DNA from: Labrenzia sp. DG1229
Lineage (GTDB): Bacteria > Pseudomonadota > Alphaproteobacteria > Rhizobiales > Stappiaceae
Reading direction: 5' to 3'
Assembly (NCBI RefSeq): GCF_000521215.1
Contig: NZ_KI928919.1
Span: 47,464-111,463 of the forward strand
DNA length: 64,000 nucleotides
Positions 27,345 to 35,101 of the stretch are shown in pieces (position 1 is the first letter of the stretch; every line of letters begins with the position of its first letter). The notes under the pieces are model-generated. The model had not been told where the DNA came from. It did no database searches and saw only the letters and a list, made by a program, of their open reading frames with translations. The translations under genes were made by a program, and so were the position numbers.

Positions 27345-27761
27345 ATGACTGACAATCCGGTGGATGCTAATCTGATTGATCTTACGGCGGACATCGTCTC
27401 TGCATATGTGAGCAACAATACGGTTGCTTCAACTGATCTGCCGAGCCTGATCAATGAAGTGCATGGCGCGCTGCAGAAAACGGCATCCGCTTCCAACGAG
27501 CCGGAGCCGGAGCCGCTCAAGCCCGCTGTGCCGGTCAAGAAATCGGTCATGCCCGACTACATCATCTGCCTGGAAGACGGCAAGAAGTTCAAGTCTCTCA
27601 AGCGTCACCTGCGTACTCATTACAACATGACGCCGGAAGAATACCGGGACAAGTGGGACCTTGGTGCCGACTATCCGATGGTTGCACCGAATTACGCAGC
27701 TGCCCGTTCGGAACTTGCCAAGAAAATGGGCCTCGGACAGCAGCGCAAGCGCTCAAAGTGA
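27345..27761 (+). CDS. mucR: MucR/Ros-family zinc-finger transcriptional regulator
   Basis: 138 residues. After an acidic, proline-rich linker (about 44-65), the zinc-finger domain reads [20 protein letters not shown] with Cys at about 78 and two His about 20 residues later, then [10 protein letters not shown]. As in other MucR proteins the second finger Cys of Ros is replaced by Asp. Global silencer-like regulator of exopolysaccharide, motility and virulence genes in Hyphomicrobiales. Monocistronic, with its own AT-rich promoter and an intrinsic terminator. Confidence 0.95.
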   Translation: MTDNPVDANLIDLTADIVSAYVSNNTVASTDLPSLINEVHGALQKTASASNEPEPEPLKPAVPVKKSVMPDYIICLEDGKKFKSLKRHLRTHYNMTPEEYRDKWDLGADYPMVAPNYAAARSELAKKMGLGQQRKRSK

Positions 27762-27791
27762 GATCCGATCAGGCTAAAATACTGATGAAGA

Positions 27792-27818
27792 GAGCTGCCC
27801 ACCGGCAGCTCTTTTTTT
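27792..27818 (+). terminator. Rho-independent terminator of mucR
   Basis: GAGCTGCC (27792-27799) pairs with GGCAGCTC (27804-27811) around a CACC loop and is followed by seven T. It lies about 30 bases after the mucR stop. Confidence 0.93.
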
Positions 27819-27831
27819 GCGCGGATCCCTA

Positions 27832-28093
27832 AAGCGCATCCATTGAGTGTCGGTTCGCTTGATGCCGTAAAGCAGGTCACTCGGCAAGGCGCGTCACGAA
27901 GGGCGATGCGGTGCATCGGTCAAGTGGCGCAACGCTGCCGATGCGCAACTTTCCGGCACCCGAAGGGCCGGGCTCTTTCTCCCGCTGACTGTGTTGGCTT
28001 GCGCTTGTGGTGGGGTACACTGCTGCACACAAGCCGCCTGGTCAGCAGAAGAAAGCGCGCCAGTATATGATCCAACACTCAATGGATGCGCCC
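27832..28093. mobile_element. MITE-like 262-bp element with terminal inverted repeats and TA flanks
   Basis: The ends match as 19-bp inverted repeats, 17 identical (27834-27850 against 28075-28091) with two mismatches at the outermost bases. Each end is flanked by the dinucleotide TA (27830-27831 and 28094-28095). Equal distance to TA on both sides fits a Tc1/mariner-IS630-type non-autonomous element. The interior has frames of 60-75 codons on both strands but no transposase motif. It fills the convergent spacer between the mucR terminator and the tetR stop. Copy number elsewhere is unknown. Confidence 0.65.
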
Positions 28094-28704
28094 TAGCGTT
28101 TCAGCAATGCCTCAAGGCCAGCAAGCTGGTAGCGCCAGAAAAGCGCAAATGCATGCCTTATGTCGGCAGGATCCTCATATTCGGCGAGGATATCTGCAAT
28201 GGTCTCGACTGTTCTGTTAAAGAGTTTGTGCGTTAGGAACTGCAACTGGGCATCCGGATAAGGTGTGTCCGATTGGTGACGAAGGAAGTCGTCCGTCAAC
28301 CGTTCCATTTCGTTGACTACGAGGCTGCGGACATGTGCAAATCTGGTTCCCTTTGAACCGCGCAGGAGAATGAGCACAACGGCGCGGTTGTCGGCGCAGA
28401 AGCTCAAAAACGCGTTTGCATTTTCTGATCCCTTCGCGTCGGCGCCTGGCCAATGGTCGATCCTGCCGAGTTCACGTATGCGCGCGCGCAGAAGTTTCAG
28501 GAATGTTGCAGCCAGACGAGGACTGACAACCACCTCAAACAGCACTTCCTTGTTGTCGAAATACTTGTAAAGGTTGCTGGTGGCGGTGCCCGATCTGCCT
28601 GCGACTTCCGCAAGCTTCGCATCCTTGTAGCCATGCTCGGCAAAAACGTCGGCCGCGGCAATGAGAATCCGTTCCCGAACCTCCGACTTCAGGCGTTGTG
28701 GCAT
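28093..28704 (-). CDS. TetR/AcrR-family transcriptional regulator
   Basis: 203 residues. The N-terminal helix-turn-helix (about 10-55) is ERILIAAADVFAEHGYKDAKLAEVAGRSGTATSNLYKYF, followed by a large helical ligand domain. The start lies inside the 3' end of the amidase gene (16-base overlap), so the two are co-transcribed. The stop codon TAG is formed at the right boundary of the MITE-like element, and the reconstructed pre-insertion sequence gives the same stop. It probably acts on the palindrome upstream of the amidase. Confidence 0.93.
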   Translation of the reverse strand: MPQRLKSEVRERILIAAADVFAEHGYKDAKLAEVAGRSGTATSNLYKYFDNKEVLFEVVVSPRLAATFLKLLRARIRELGRIDHWPGADAKGSENANAFLSFCADNRAVVLILLRGSKGTRFAHVRSLVVNEMERLTDDFLRHQSDTPYPDAQLQFLTHKLFNRTVETIADILAEYEDPADIRHAFALFWRYQLAGLEALLKR

Positions 28705-30152
28705 AAGAGATCTTTCGTCAGTTCATCAAGGCGGTGCTTCCAGGGGCGAGCCTGTTCAAGCTGGTAGGCAAGAGAAAGAAGGAGTGGATCCTTGCCGGAT
28801 GGTGCTGTGAAATGACTACCGACAGGCAGCCCTCTATCAGTCCAGTGAAGGGGAACGGTCATCGCCGGCCAGCCGGTCAGGGAAGAGACAAATGTATATC
28901 CAGCAAGTCTTGCGGTGAAAGTCTGCAGGACTTTGACATCAGTTCCCGGACCATACCGGCCAAGGGGAAAGGCTTCAAAGGGTACCGTGGGGCTCAGAAT
29001 TACGTCGCATAACTGCATCGAGCGTTCCGCATTTGCAGCGTTTTTCGCCAGCACTGATTGTGCTTTTTCGATATCTGCAGGCGCCAGACCCTGAGCGCGC
29101 CGTGCAATTTCCAATGTATAGGGCTCCAGCCTATCCTCGTCATAGGCACTGCCCATCAAGTTGCGAATTTGAGCGAAAACATCTGATAGCATCAATCCCG
29201 TCAGATCAAAGAATGCGTCGACAGTCGTCTCGGGATCAAAACACGGGGCTTCGATCTCGAAGACATCGCAACCGATTTCCTCGCAAAGCAGGGAGGTTTC
29301 ATGAAGTGCGGCTTCCACCTCCTTGGTAGGGGGGCGGCCCAGACTGTCATTTCGATAAAATCCGATACGGACATTTTTCGGAAAGGACGAACGCAGGTGT
29401 TCCGGTGACGGCAGTCCGGTTGAAAGATGTCTGTTTTCGGTCATTTGCAGCCATCGGGCGCTATCTCGAACGGAGCGGCTTACGCAGTGTTCGGCCAGGA
29501 GCGCAGCCGTTGGCATCTCAGGCGGAACACCGTTTGACACCGTTCTGTTGCGACCTGGTTTGAATCCGAAGAGGCCGCAGAAAGAAGAGGGCCCCCGGAT
29601 CGAGCCTCCGCCATCGGATGCATGTGCTATCGGAACAATGCCTGCGGCGACCGCTGCCACGGCACCGCCCGAAGAACCTCCCGCAGACAACGTGATGTCC
29701 CAAGGGTTCCGGGTCGCGCCTTTGGCGAGTGTTTCGGTTGTTCCAAGAAGTCCGAATTCCGAGACGGTGCTTTTTCCCAATGCAATCAGACCACTTGCCT
29801 GAAGGGTGTCCGCATAGTCGGAGCTGGTGAGTGCCGGTGCTCCGTCCAGCAGACGAGATCCGAAACCAACTGCGTGGCCGGGATAGGGAAGCAGGTCCTT
29901 GATAAGGGTCGGAACACCGGAGAAGGGCTCTTTTCCGGTAACGGATTTCGCCTGTTGCCGCGCCAGATCGAAATTCGAGCACGCGATTGCATTGACTTTC
30001 GGGTTCAACACGGCGATCCGCCCGATCGCCGCCTCAACAAGCTCCTGACTGGTTGCCTCGCTACTTTGGACCAGGTTCGACTGTTCTGTTGCGTCCATGA
30101 GTGCAAATCGGTCGGCGATGGGATCGGCGCCGGACCTGTCGGAATAATCCAT
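28689..30152 (-). CDS. Amidase-signature family hydrolase
   Basis: 487 residues. The Ser-cisSer-Lys triad is visible: Lys85 in LIKDLLPY, the cis-Ser in SAGGSSGG (about 160) and nucleophile Ser184 in ASDGGGSIRGPSS. The family includes GatA-like, 6-aminohexanoate and aryl-acyl amidases. The gene stands apart from gatB/gatC, so a catabolic or detoxifying amide hydrolase is more likely than GatA. No signal peptide. It heads an amidase-tetR operon with a palindrome 18-42 bases upstream of its start, suggesting induction by an amide substrate or product. Confidence 0.92.
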   Translation of the reverse strand: MDYSDRSGADPIADRFALMDATEQSNLVQSSEATSQELVEAAIGRIAVLNPKVNAIACSNFDLARQQAKSVTGKEPFSGVPTLIKDLLPYPGHAVGFGSRLLDGAPALTSSDYADTLQASGLIALGKSTVSEFGLLGTTETLAKGATRNPWDITLSAGGSSGGAVAAVAAGIVPIAHASDGGGSIRGPSSFCGLFGFKPGRNRTVSNGVPPEMPTAALLAEHCVSRSVRDSARWLQMTENRHLSTGLPSPEHLRSSFPKNVRIGFYRNDSLGRPPTKEVEAALHETSLLCEEIGCDVFEIEAPCFDPETTVDAFFDLTGLMLSDVFAQIRNLMGSAYDEDRLEPYTLEIARRAQGLAPADIEKAQSVLAKNAANAERSMQLCDVILSPTVPFEAFPLGRYGPGTDVKVLQTFTARLAGYTFVSSLTGWPAMTVPLHWTDRGLPVGSHFTAPSGKDPLLLSLAYQLEQARPWKHRLDELTKDLLCHNA

Positions 30153-30169
30153 GAAGGGCCTCTGTTACG

Positions 30170-30194
30170 AAAAGAGAATTAGTGATTCTCTTTT
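30170..30194. promoter_or_regulatory. 25-bp perfect palindrome, probable TetR operator of the amidase-tetR operon
   Basis: Arms AAAAGAGAAT (30170-30179) and ATTCTCTTTT (30185-30194) are perfect 10-bp complements around a TAGTG centre, 18-42 bases upstream of the amidase ATG. Size and placement suit a TetR dimer site blocking the promoter. A terminator reading is less likely because no gene on either strand ends here. Confidence 0.7.
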
Positions 30195-30624
30195 AACATG
30201 TACCCGGTGTTCGAGAAAGAGGGGATGGTGACAGCAATGGAAGTTTCAGAAATTGACCGAATAGAGCTGGGCCGGAGGGAACCAGTTTTCAACACAGGAA
30301 AGGGGGACGTGAAGCGGAATGCAGGCGAACGCTGTGCGAGTAACAGAAGTGCGACATTGGCTATGCGGTACACGCACTGCCCGTCCATTGAATGCGAAGA
30401 CGGACATTGACCAACAGAGCGCTTGAATACGTGATTTCGCAGGAACGCTATCTGACAGTTTGAGACCGACCGCGCCGTGATGGAGTGGCGGAAGACCCTC
30501 GGTCCAGGAGGGGGCTGATCATCAGCGGAGTGAAATGGCTGCGACAAACGCTCTTTTGCCAGGGACAAAATTCAACGCCGGTTGCTTCGTCCGGGCTTGA
30601 GTGCGGCAGTTCGAGCAGACCTAT
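30195..30624. other. Gene-poor stretch between amidase and sufE
   Basis: About 430 bases. A minus-strand frame of 129 codons crosses it but has no ribosome binding site, no motif and an improbable composition, and it runs through the operator. No repeat, RNA gene or terminator is seen. Confidence 0.4.
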
Positions 30625-31065
30625 TCAGGCAACTGCAAGAGCGTTTTGCGCATCGGTGCGAATGCGTCCGACCATGGACCTGAGTCCATTCGACCGTTGC
30701 GGGGTCAAATGGTCCTGCAATCCAAGCTTGGCGAAAAGGCTTTCAACATCGGTATCGAGAATTTCCTGCGCGGTTTTACCGTTGAACAGGGTTGTGACAA
30801 TCGCAACAAGGCCCTGAACGATCAGCGCATCACTGTCACCTTTGAATGTCAGGACCGATTTTCCGTCAGGTTCTGCTTTCACGTTCGTGATCAGCCAGAC
30901 CTGGGACACGCACCCGCGCACCTTGTTGGCATCGGTCCGTTCATCTGAGGACAGTTCGGGCAATTCCCTGCCCAGATCGATCAGATATTTGTAACGGTCT
31001 TCCCAGTCGTCCAGAAAGTCGAATGTCTCAAGAATTTCGCTGATATCGGTGGTCATGACACTCAT
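30625..31065 (-). CDS. sufE: SufE-family cysteine desulfurase activator
   Basis: 146 residues. Accepts persulfide from the cysteine desulfurase SufS on its conserved cysteine, seen as Cys52 in KVRGCVSQVWL, for iron-sulfur cluster assembly. YKYLIDLGRELPEL is the N-terminal signature. Start 31065 or the in-frame ATG at 31056 are both possible. It stands alone, away from a suf operon, as is usual in Hyphomicrobiales. Confidence 0.95.
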   Translation of the reverse strand: MSVMTTDISEILETFDFLDDWEDRYKYLIDLGRELPELSSDERTDANKVRGCVSQVWLITNVKAEPDGKSVLTFKGDSDALIVQGLVAIVTTLFNGKTAQEILDTDVESLFAKLGLQDHLTPQRSNGLRSMVGRIRTDAQNALAVA

Positions 31066-31169
31066 CTTTGAAGGGCTGTTCCGCCTTCATATAGCCTGCA
31101 TGTCACAAAGTGCAAATCCCGGAAGCGGCAACAGGATTTTCCGGTTGAAAAAGTTTGAAAGACTTTGGC

Positions 31170-31218
31170 AAAAGAAAAAATCGCCGCAGATGAAATGGGC
31201 AGCTTTCCATCTGCGGCG
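31170..31218 (-). terminator. Rho-independent terminator downstream of the DUF5330 gene
   Basis: Perfect 11-bp arms CGCCGCAGATG (31182-31192) and CATCTGCGGCG (31208-31218) with a 15-base loop. On the minus strand they are followed by A then TTTTTTCTTTT. It separates the DUF5330 transcript from sufE, so sufE has its own promoter in the next ~100 bases. Confidence 0.88.
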
Positions 31219-31345
31219 CAGCGGTACGAGCCGCTGAAGTTAAGCCGTCGCTGCTGCATATGTGCAACATCGCTCTAGCGGGGCGCAAAGAGCCGTTGTT
31301 CCAGAGGCAACGATCCGCGAACAACGACATATCGGCTCAGGTGTC

Positions 31346-31789
31346 CTAACCTGAGCGTGGTTTGGGCCGGGGAACCGGCCCGCCGGCAGTCTCCAGTTGG
31401 GAGTCCGGATCTTGATTCTGATTGAAGGTGCCCTGGCCGGTTGACGTTTGGCCGGAAGCAAAGGGGCGGACCGGAGTGGTGGAGCCGGTTGTCAGCGTTT
31501 CATTCGCCGAGCGATCCGCAATTTTCGTGTCGAGGAACTCATAGACGATGCGAGCGCCGTCTTGTGCCCGGCTGCCAATGACGCCCAGGGCATTCCCACC
31601 GGTTTCGCAGGCCTGCGGGTTGCGGCTGCAGAAACCGCCGATATCTGACATGGTCGCCTGTGCGGCCAGGAAGGCCGATACCGGATCAACGTCCGCGGCC
31701 CTTTCGTTTGTGCTCTCGTCATCCGAGCCAAGCGGAATCAGAACCAGCACCAAGGTGAGCCAGAAGGCCGTCCTCAGAAGAAACAACAT
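31346..31789 (-). CDS. DUF5330-like small exported or membrane-anchored protein
   Basis: 147 residues. An N-terminal hydrophobic segment (MLFLLRTAFWLTLVLVLIPLG) starts the protein. A conserved centre follows with ADVDPVSAFLAAQATMSDIGGFCSRNPQACETG (two Cys, possible disulfide), then a disordered, Gln/Pro-rich tail. It matches the uncharacterised DUF5330 family of Hyphomicrobiales. ATG at 31789 begins the hydrophobic segment; the longer frame adds an unlikely basic lead. Monocistronic with its own terminator. Function unknown. Confidence 0.75.
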   Translation of the reverse strand: MLFLLRTAFWLTLVLVLIPLGSDDESTNERAADVDPVSAFLAAQATMSDIGGFCSRNPQACETGGNALGVIGSRAQDGARIVYEFLDTKIADRSANETLTTGSTTPVRPFASGQTSTGQGTFNQNQDPDSQLETAGGPVPRPKPRSG

Positions 31790-32113
31790 TTTTGCTACCC
31801 ATAGTCTGTTCGATGCCGCGTGCCATTTTGTCCCGGCACGCTTGTTATGGTTGAACCGTAGCAGACACATGAGAATGTCGAGTTGAGTGCTTGAAGCGAA
31901 TTTTCATAAAATAAATCAGGTATTTAAATAGTATTTTTTGAAACATTGATTCAAATTTTATCTATGTTGCGGCAAGTGCCTGAAAACAGACCGGTTTTGC
32001 ATTTTTTTCCCGGTTTGGTTTTAACCTTTATCGTTCGTTAAGCGCTGGCGCCGACAATGATCACACAGGAGTTGTAAGCGGAAGTATCCGCGATATTCGT
32101 TTGGTAGTGTAGA
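31790..32113. promoter_or_regulatory. AT-rich divergent promoter region
   Basis: About 320 bases between the DUF5330 gene and the kinase-like gene. The middle (31900-32030) is strongly AT-rich with T and A tracts, like the mucR upstream region, and would suit binding by MucR. No palindrome or terminator is evident. Confidence 0.4.
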
Positions 32114-33859
32114 GTGCGTAACCTTCTGAAAAAGATACATAATTTTTGGGAGCTCTGTGCGGCTCGTGTCGACGGAATGATTCACCCCTCGGCTGCGGCC
32201 GAGAATTTTTCGGCACCGTTGCATCGTTCGTTTCTGACAAGCTGTTTCTTGAGCGGGTCTGCGGCCCTGTTCATTCTGCCGTTGCATCTTGCTCTTGCCG
32301 GCGCACCTCATGTCGCGACGATCCTGGTTCTGGCATGGATGCTGAGCCAATGGCCCATTGCGCACTACCTGTCGCGCTCCGGTGATCTGGACAAGGCGAT
32401 AGCGGCGTCGTCGGGTCTTTTTGCCTTTTTTGTCGCCACCATCTGCATGATGACCGGCGGGGACAGTTCGTTTGCGCTGCTTTGGCTTCTTGTTCCTCCG
32501 ATTGAGGCGGCATTCGCGTCAAGCAGAAGGGTCACAATCGGTATTGCTGCATTGTGCTGCGGCCTGTTCGGGTTCGTTTCGATATTCGCCGGTTATGTGC
32601 CGCAACTCATGGTCCTTTCTCCAGAAACACGCTTGATAGCGACCGCTGCTGCCCTGGTCTATACAGGTATGCTGGCGGTTAGAATATCGCTTGACCGCAA
32701 GCGCGCGCGCGCAGCAGTTGCGGCTTCAGAGACGTTGCGACGTCGTGTTTGCGACAACATTTCCGAGGTTTTCTGTGAAATCGCTCAGGATGGTCGCGTG
32801 TCGGTCATCGGAGGCCCGGTTCGGAAAGTGTTGGGTTTTGTGCCGTCGACAACCGAAGCTGATTGGCTATTCCATCGGCTTCACGTTGCAGATCGGCCCA
32901 GCTTTCTGAGCAGACTCGCCGACGCCAAGGAAGTTCATGAAGCTTCCCTGTTCCAGGTCCGGTTCCGTGTCGGAAACAACCGGCCGGGAGACAACGGTCA
33001 GGCGACCTTTCGTGACTTCGAACTGATGCTGAGGCCTGCAGGTGAACAGGACAGCTGTGATGGTATCGGAACAGTGGTTCTCACCCTTCGCGACGTGGAA
33101 GGGGACAACAGGCTGCAAGGCGATCCGGAAACCGAGACCGAAAAGGGGCGCGGTGGCAACATTCGCTGGAACATCATCGAAGAAGCCGGTGCATCGGTAC
33201 AGGCACAAATGTCCGAAATAGTTGATCTTGCCACGATGGTGGAAACCAGGGGCAAGTCCCTATCAGAAGGCAGCTTGCATCAGACTGCGCAGCGTATCAG
33301 GTCCGCCGGAAACCGCAGTTCAGAATCCTTGAGTGCAATTCTTGATCTTGTGCCCGGAGAGGCGACACACGCGGCATCGGACCTTTGTAATGTCGATGTC
33401 GCCGACTGCCTTAGACACAGCAGCAACCTCATCAATCCGCTTGCCGAACGGCTGAGGGTCGGAATTGAAATAAACACGGATCCGGGCCTTCCCAACGCGC
33501 TTGTCGACAAGAAGAAGTTTCGGCAGGCGCTTCACCTGATACTCTCTGAAATGGTGGAGACCACCGGGGCTGGTGGAAGTGTCAAGGTTTCAGTCAATCC
33601 GGTCGAGAGCGGACTGGAAATAATACTGACAGCGGTCAACCGGCAATCGAGCACCAACTGGAATTCGGAAGGATCGCAAGGCGTGTTCGAGCAGGCTTCG
33701 GATTTGCTTGCGCAATCAGGTTCGGTTCTCAATTTCCGGTCAGCGCTTGGCCAAGGCGAGAGCGTCGTTGTGGCGGTACCCGTGCGCTTCGAAAGGAACG
33801 TGTGTGGCAATACGGCCGGCGCCGCCGGGACCGCCGGACAGCTGGCGCGAACGGCATAG
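32114..33859 (+). CDS. Histidine-kinase-like membrane protein lacking catalytic motifs (pseudokinase)
   Basis: 581 residues. About six hydrophobic helices (about 40-195) are followed by a PAS-like region (about 205-330) and a C-terminal portion (about 345-565) laid out like HisKA plus HATPase_c. Where the phospho-acceptor His is expected the sequence reads IIEEAGASVQAQMSEIVDLA, without His. The N box position reads LHLILSEMVETTGAGG, without the Asn, and no DxGxG G1 box is seen; only a G2-like LGQGESVVVAVPV remains. An inactive scaffold or allosteric partner is inferred. GTG start at 32114 has a weak ribosome binding site; ATG at 32177 is an alternative. Five bases separate it from the peptidoglycan-binding gene. 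Confidence 0.78.
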   Translation: MRNLLKKIHNFWELCAARVDGMIHPSAAAENFSAPLHRSFLTSCFLSGSAALFILPLHLALAGAPHVATILVLAWMLSQWPIAHYLSRSGDLDKAIAASSGLFAFFVATICMMTGGDSSFALLWLLVPPIEAAFASSRRVTIGIAALCCGLFGFVSIFAGYVPQLMVLSPETRLIATAAALVYTGMLAVRISLDRKRARAAVAASETLRRRVCDNISEVFCEIAQDGRVSVIGGPVRKVLGFVPSTTEADWLFHRLHVADRPSFLSRLADAKEVHEASLFQVRFRVGNNRPGDNGQATFRDFELMLRPAGEQDSCDGIGTVVLTLRDVEGDNRLQGDPETETEKGRGGNIRWNIIEEAGASVQAQMSEIVDLATMVETRGKSLSEGSLHQTAQRIRSAGNRSSESLSAILDLVPGEATHAASDLCNVDVADCLRHSSNLINPLAERLRVGIEINTDPGLPNALVDKKKFRQALHLILSEMVETTGAGGSVKVSVNPVESGLEIILTAVNRQSSTNWNSEGSQGVFEQASDLLAQSGSVLNFRSALGQGESVVVAVPVRFERNVCGNTAGAAGTAGQLARTA

Positions 33860-33864
33860 GCGGC

Positions 33865-34617
33865 ATGATGGCAAAATCAAAAACAAAAGCGACTCCGCCC
33901 AAAGCACAAGAAACGCTTATGGCGAAGGCCGGACACCTGGCGTTGGACAATCCTGTTGCTGCCGGGGGCACCGTAGTAATGGGGCTGACGGCCTGTCTGA
34001 TCATCGCCAATGCATTAGGCCTGCAGCCCGGCCGCCACCCGGCACCGATCTTTGCGACACGCGATCGTCCGAATGCTCTACGGATCCCCGAACCTGATGA
34101 CCGGCGCAGCGGCTTGCAGGTTCAGGAAATCTCGACCCTTGTGCTCGACCTGCAGATTTCGCTTCGAAGGATAGGACTTTACGAAGGCCCCCTCGACGGG
34201 CTCAGCGGGCCTGCAACGGAGCGCGCCATACGCGCCTTTGAGCGCCGTGCGGGGCAAGCGGAAACTGGCAAGGCTCATGAAGGCCTGCTCGCCCTGATCC
34301 TGATGCACGGCGACGAACCAGCCGAATCATTTGTTCCGGTCCCGCGTGCCAAGCCGGGATTTTCCGGCACTTTTGTGCAAGACGTACCGGCCACTTCGGA
34401 TGTCGATGTCGACGCCGATCCGCAACTCATGAGGATCCAGAAAGCCTTGTCAGACCTAGGCTACGGGCCGTTGAAAGCTGACGGTGTCATGGGTTCCAAT
34501 ACGACGGCCGCCATCAAGCGTTTCGAGCTGGACCGTGGTCTGCCGTTAACCGGGGAGCCCGGTTCGAAAACGATCGAGAATCTGGAAATGATCAGTGGCC
34601 GGAGTCTGTCCAGCTAA
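33865..34617 (+). CDS. Membrane-anchored protein with two peptidoglycan-binding domains
   Basis: 250 residues. A basic cytoplasmic lead (about 30) and one helix (about 33-52) are followed by two PG_binding_1 modules: LQISLRRIGLYEGPLDGLSGPATERAIRAF (near 95-130) and IQKALSDLGYGPLKADGVMGSNTTAAIKRF (near 192-225). A linker of about 60 residues separates them. No catalytic domain. Topology places the modules in the periplasm. It follows the pseudokinase gene after 5 bases, so a joint cell-wall-sensing role is a reasonable inference. Confidence 0.85.
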   Translation: MMAKSKTKATPPKAQETLMAKAGHLALDNPVAAGGTVVMGLTACLIIANALGLQPGRHPAPIFATRDRPNALRIPEPDDRRSGLQVQEISTLVLDLQISLRRIGLYEGPLDGLSGPATERAIRAFERRAGQAETGKAHEGLLALILMHGDEPAESFVPVPRAKPGFSGTFVQDVPATSDVDVDADPQLMRIQKALSDLGYGPLKADGVMGSNTTAAIKRFELDRGLPLTGEPGSKTIENLEMISGRSLSS

Positions 34618-34700
34618 TTGCCAAGACCCTTGAATCGGCTTAAGTCCGACTCCAGCCAGGAGTGCGGTCGTGGCTAAACCTGTCCAGAGACGGATTTGAG

Positions 34701-35084
34701 ATGCGGGTCACTTCGGAATTTTTCGTCAGCGCACTTGTTCGCCGAACTTTCGGTGAAGGAGGCTTTGCAGCAATTTCCAGACGTGGTGCGGAAGAAGCCG
34801 GTGCAGTCTTTGTCTGTGTTGACCGGCTTGACGGAACCTACGACCTCTACGGGCCGGCGCCTCAAGCCATGTTCCAGGAACAGCCGCTGGGACGTCTTTT
34901 CGAAAGCGTTCTGGCGCAATGCGAAAAATCTGCAATCGATATTCGATTGCAGAAAGAAGCCCGCATGGATCCCGATTATTGGCTGGTCGAAATCGAAGCC
35001 CGGAACGGTGACATCGACCTGCCAATCGCGCGCGAAGAAGACGAGAAAAAAAACGTTTCCGGCTCGGATATCTTCCGGATCTAG
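34701..35084 (+). CDS. DUF1491-family protein
   Basis: 127 residues beginning MRVTSEFFVSALVRRTFGEGGFAAISRRGAEEAGAVFV, matching the uncharacterised DUF1491 family of alphaproteobacteria. ARMDPDYWLVEIE is a second conserved block. Cytoplasmic, no membrane segment. ATG at 34701 is the family start; the longer frame has no support. It lies 83 bases after the peptidoglycan-binding gene on the same strand and converges on the DUF2336 gene with 17 bases between stops. Confidence 0.85.
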   Translation: MRVTSEFFVSALVRRTFGEGGFAAISRRGAEEAGAVFVCVDRLDGTYDLYGPAPQAMFQEQPLGRLFESVLAQCEKSAIDIRLQKEARMDPDYWLVEIEARNGDIDLPIAREEDEKKNVSGSDIFRI

Positions 35085-35101
35085 GACGTTTTCATATCTG
35101 C

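Noticed and set aside
27843-28070. Frames of 60-75 codons inside the MITE-like element
   Set aside because: Bounded by the element's inverted repeats, no transposase motif, present on both strands.
30179-30568. 129-codon minus frame upstream of the amidase
   Set aside because: Lies over the operator and promoter, no ribosome binding site, low-complexity Ser/Arg composition.
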